Positions 6,073 through 6,366 of a stretch of 6,366 bases of DNA are shown piece by piece. The notes below the pieces were generated by a model. The model was not told the DNA's origin and ran no database searches. It was given only the letters and a program-made list of their open reading frames with translations. Position numbers and translations under genes: made by a program. The stretch comes from CAMLLJ01 sp035759585 (GTDB taxonomy: Bacteria; Gemmatimonadota; Gemmatimonadetes; Gemmatimonadales; GWC2-71-9): assembly GCA_035759585.1 (NCBI GenBank), contig DASTUP010000170.1:1-6366 (forward strand), given 5' to 3'. Position 1 is the first letter of the stretch; the number at the start of each line of letters is the position of its first letter.

Positions 6073-6366
6073 ATGCCACCCCGTTTCAGCGACCGTCTCG
6101 CCTGGGGTGCGGGGCTCTTTGCCGGCGCCGCGCTCCTTCTTCTCGTATGGATGGTGCGCGACGTCCTGCTGCTGGGCTTCGCGGGGATCCTGCTCGGGCT
6201 CGTCTTTCGGGTGCCTGCCGAGTGGCTCGCAGCGCGCACGCCGTTGCCGCATGGGGTCGCGGTCGTGCTCGTGGTCCTCGCACTGTTCGGCGTGCTCGCG
6301 GGAGTCTTCACCCTGCGCGGCGCCGACATCCGGAATCAGGCCAATCAGCTCCGTGAACGGATTCCA
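6073..6366 (+). CDS. AI-2E family (PerM-type) membrane transporter, N-terminal fragment
   Basis: ATG 6073 opens a frame that stays open for 98 codons to the window edge; the C-terminal part is missing. The visible product has a short charged N-terminus and three hydrophobic segments at about 11-28, 31-47 and 61-81, then a polar segment (RGADIRNQANQLRERIP). The order RDVLLLGFAGILLGLVFRVPAEWLAARTPLPHGVAVVLVVL resembles the N-terminus of the AI-2E transporter / PerM / TqsA family, in which a helical hairpin, an Arg/Pro turn and a third helix precede an amphipathic Gln/Glu-rich stretch ending in LP or IP. Members range from autoinducer-2 exporters to proton-driven sodium antiporters, so quorum-sensing transport should not be assumed. 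The gene is divergent from the MFS exporter. It has no Shine-Dalgarno but carries a TATCTT element 7 nt before the ATG. Confidence 0.75.
   Translation, partial: MPPRFSDRLAWGAGLFAGAALLLLVWMVRDVLLLGFAGILLGLVFRVPAEWLAARTPLPHGVAVVLVVLALFGVLAGVFTLRGADIRNQANQLRERIP

Noticed and set aside
4542..6329. 595-codon minus-strand frame spanning the MFS gene, the divergent gap and the AI-2E start
   Set aside because: It crosses three real coding regions in the wrong frame, is Arg/Pro/Ala-rich and low-complexity, and shows no family motif.
6073..6366. Reading the AI-2E fragment as proof of quorum-sensing autoinducer-2 transport
   Set aside because: The family is named after one member and most homologs have other or unknown substrates. 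The fragment has no substrate-specific feature and no lux/lsr genes are nearby.

Overview
This is a dense, GC-rich (about two-thirds GC by eye) bacterial window with almost no non-coding space. A TonB-dependent outer-membrane receptor shows a Gram-negative, didermic host. The base composition and the PAS-rich hybrid kinase would suit a soil or sediment lineage such as Gemmatimonadota or Acidobacteriota. That placement is a guess, because no rRNA or other marker gene is present.

Layout. (1) Positions 1-180, minus strand: the N-terminal 60 residues of a universal stress protein that runs off the left edge. (2) Positions 181-246: a 66-bp divergent promoter region. (3) Positions 247-2295, plus strand: a 682-residue TonB-dependent receptor whose plug and C-terminal signatures resemble Escherichia coli YncD/PqqU, the pyrroloquinoline quinone (PQQ) receptor. 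(4) Positions 2302-4611, minus strand: a cytosolic hybrid sensor kinase (PAS-PAS-PAS-HisKA-HATPase-REC) that converges on the receptor with only 6 bp between stop codons. (5) Positions 4679 to about 5941-5965, minus strand: a 12-helix MFS exporter of the MFS_3/EntS-like type, 67 bp upstream of the kinase and co-directional with it. (6) Positions 5966-6072: a second divergent promoter region with two small inverted repeats. (7) Positions 6073-6366, plus strand: the N-terminal 98 residues of an AI-2E/PerM-type membrane protein that runs off the right edge.

How the genes may work together. The MFS and kinase genes could form a two-gene unit. The receptor, exporter and sensor could in principle be a small-molecule uptake, efflux and sensing neighbourhood, but only proximity supports this. 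No TonB/ExbB/ExbD, inner-membrane importer, PQQ enzyme or output response regulator lies in the window.

The most interesting signals are the PqqU-like receptor and a recurrent TAYCTT hexamer in front of all four divergent gene starts. In two of those genes it sits 6-7 nt before an ATG with no Shine-Dalgarno sequence, which is the geometry of leaderless mRNA. I see no mobile element, CRISPR array, tRNA, rRNA or clearly new multi-gene system.
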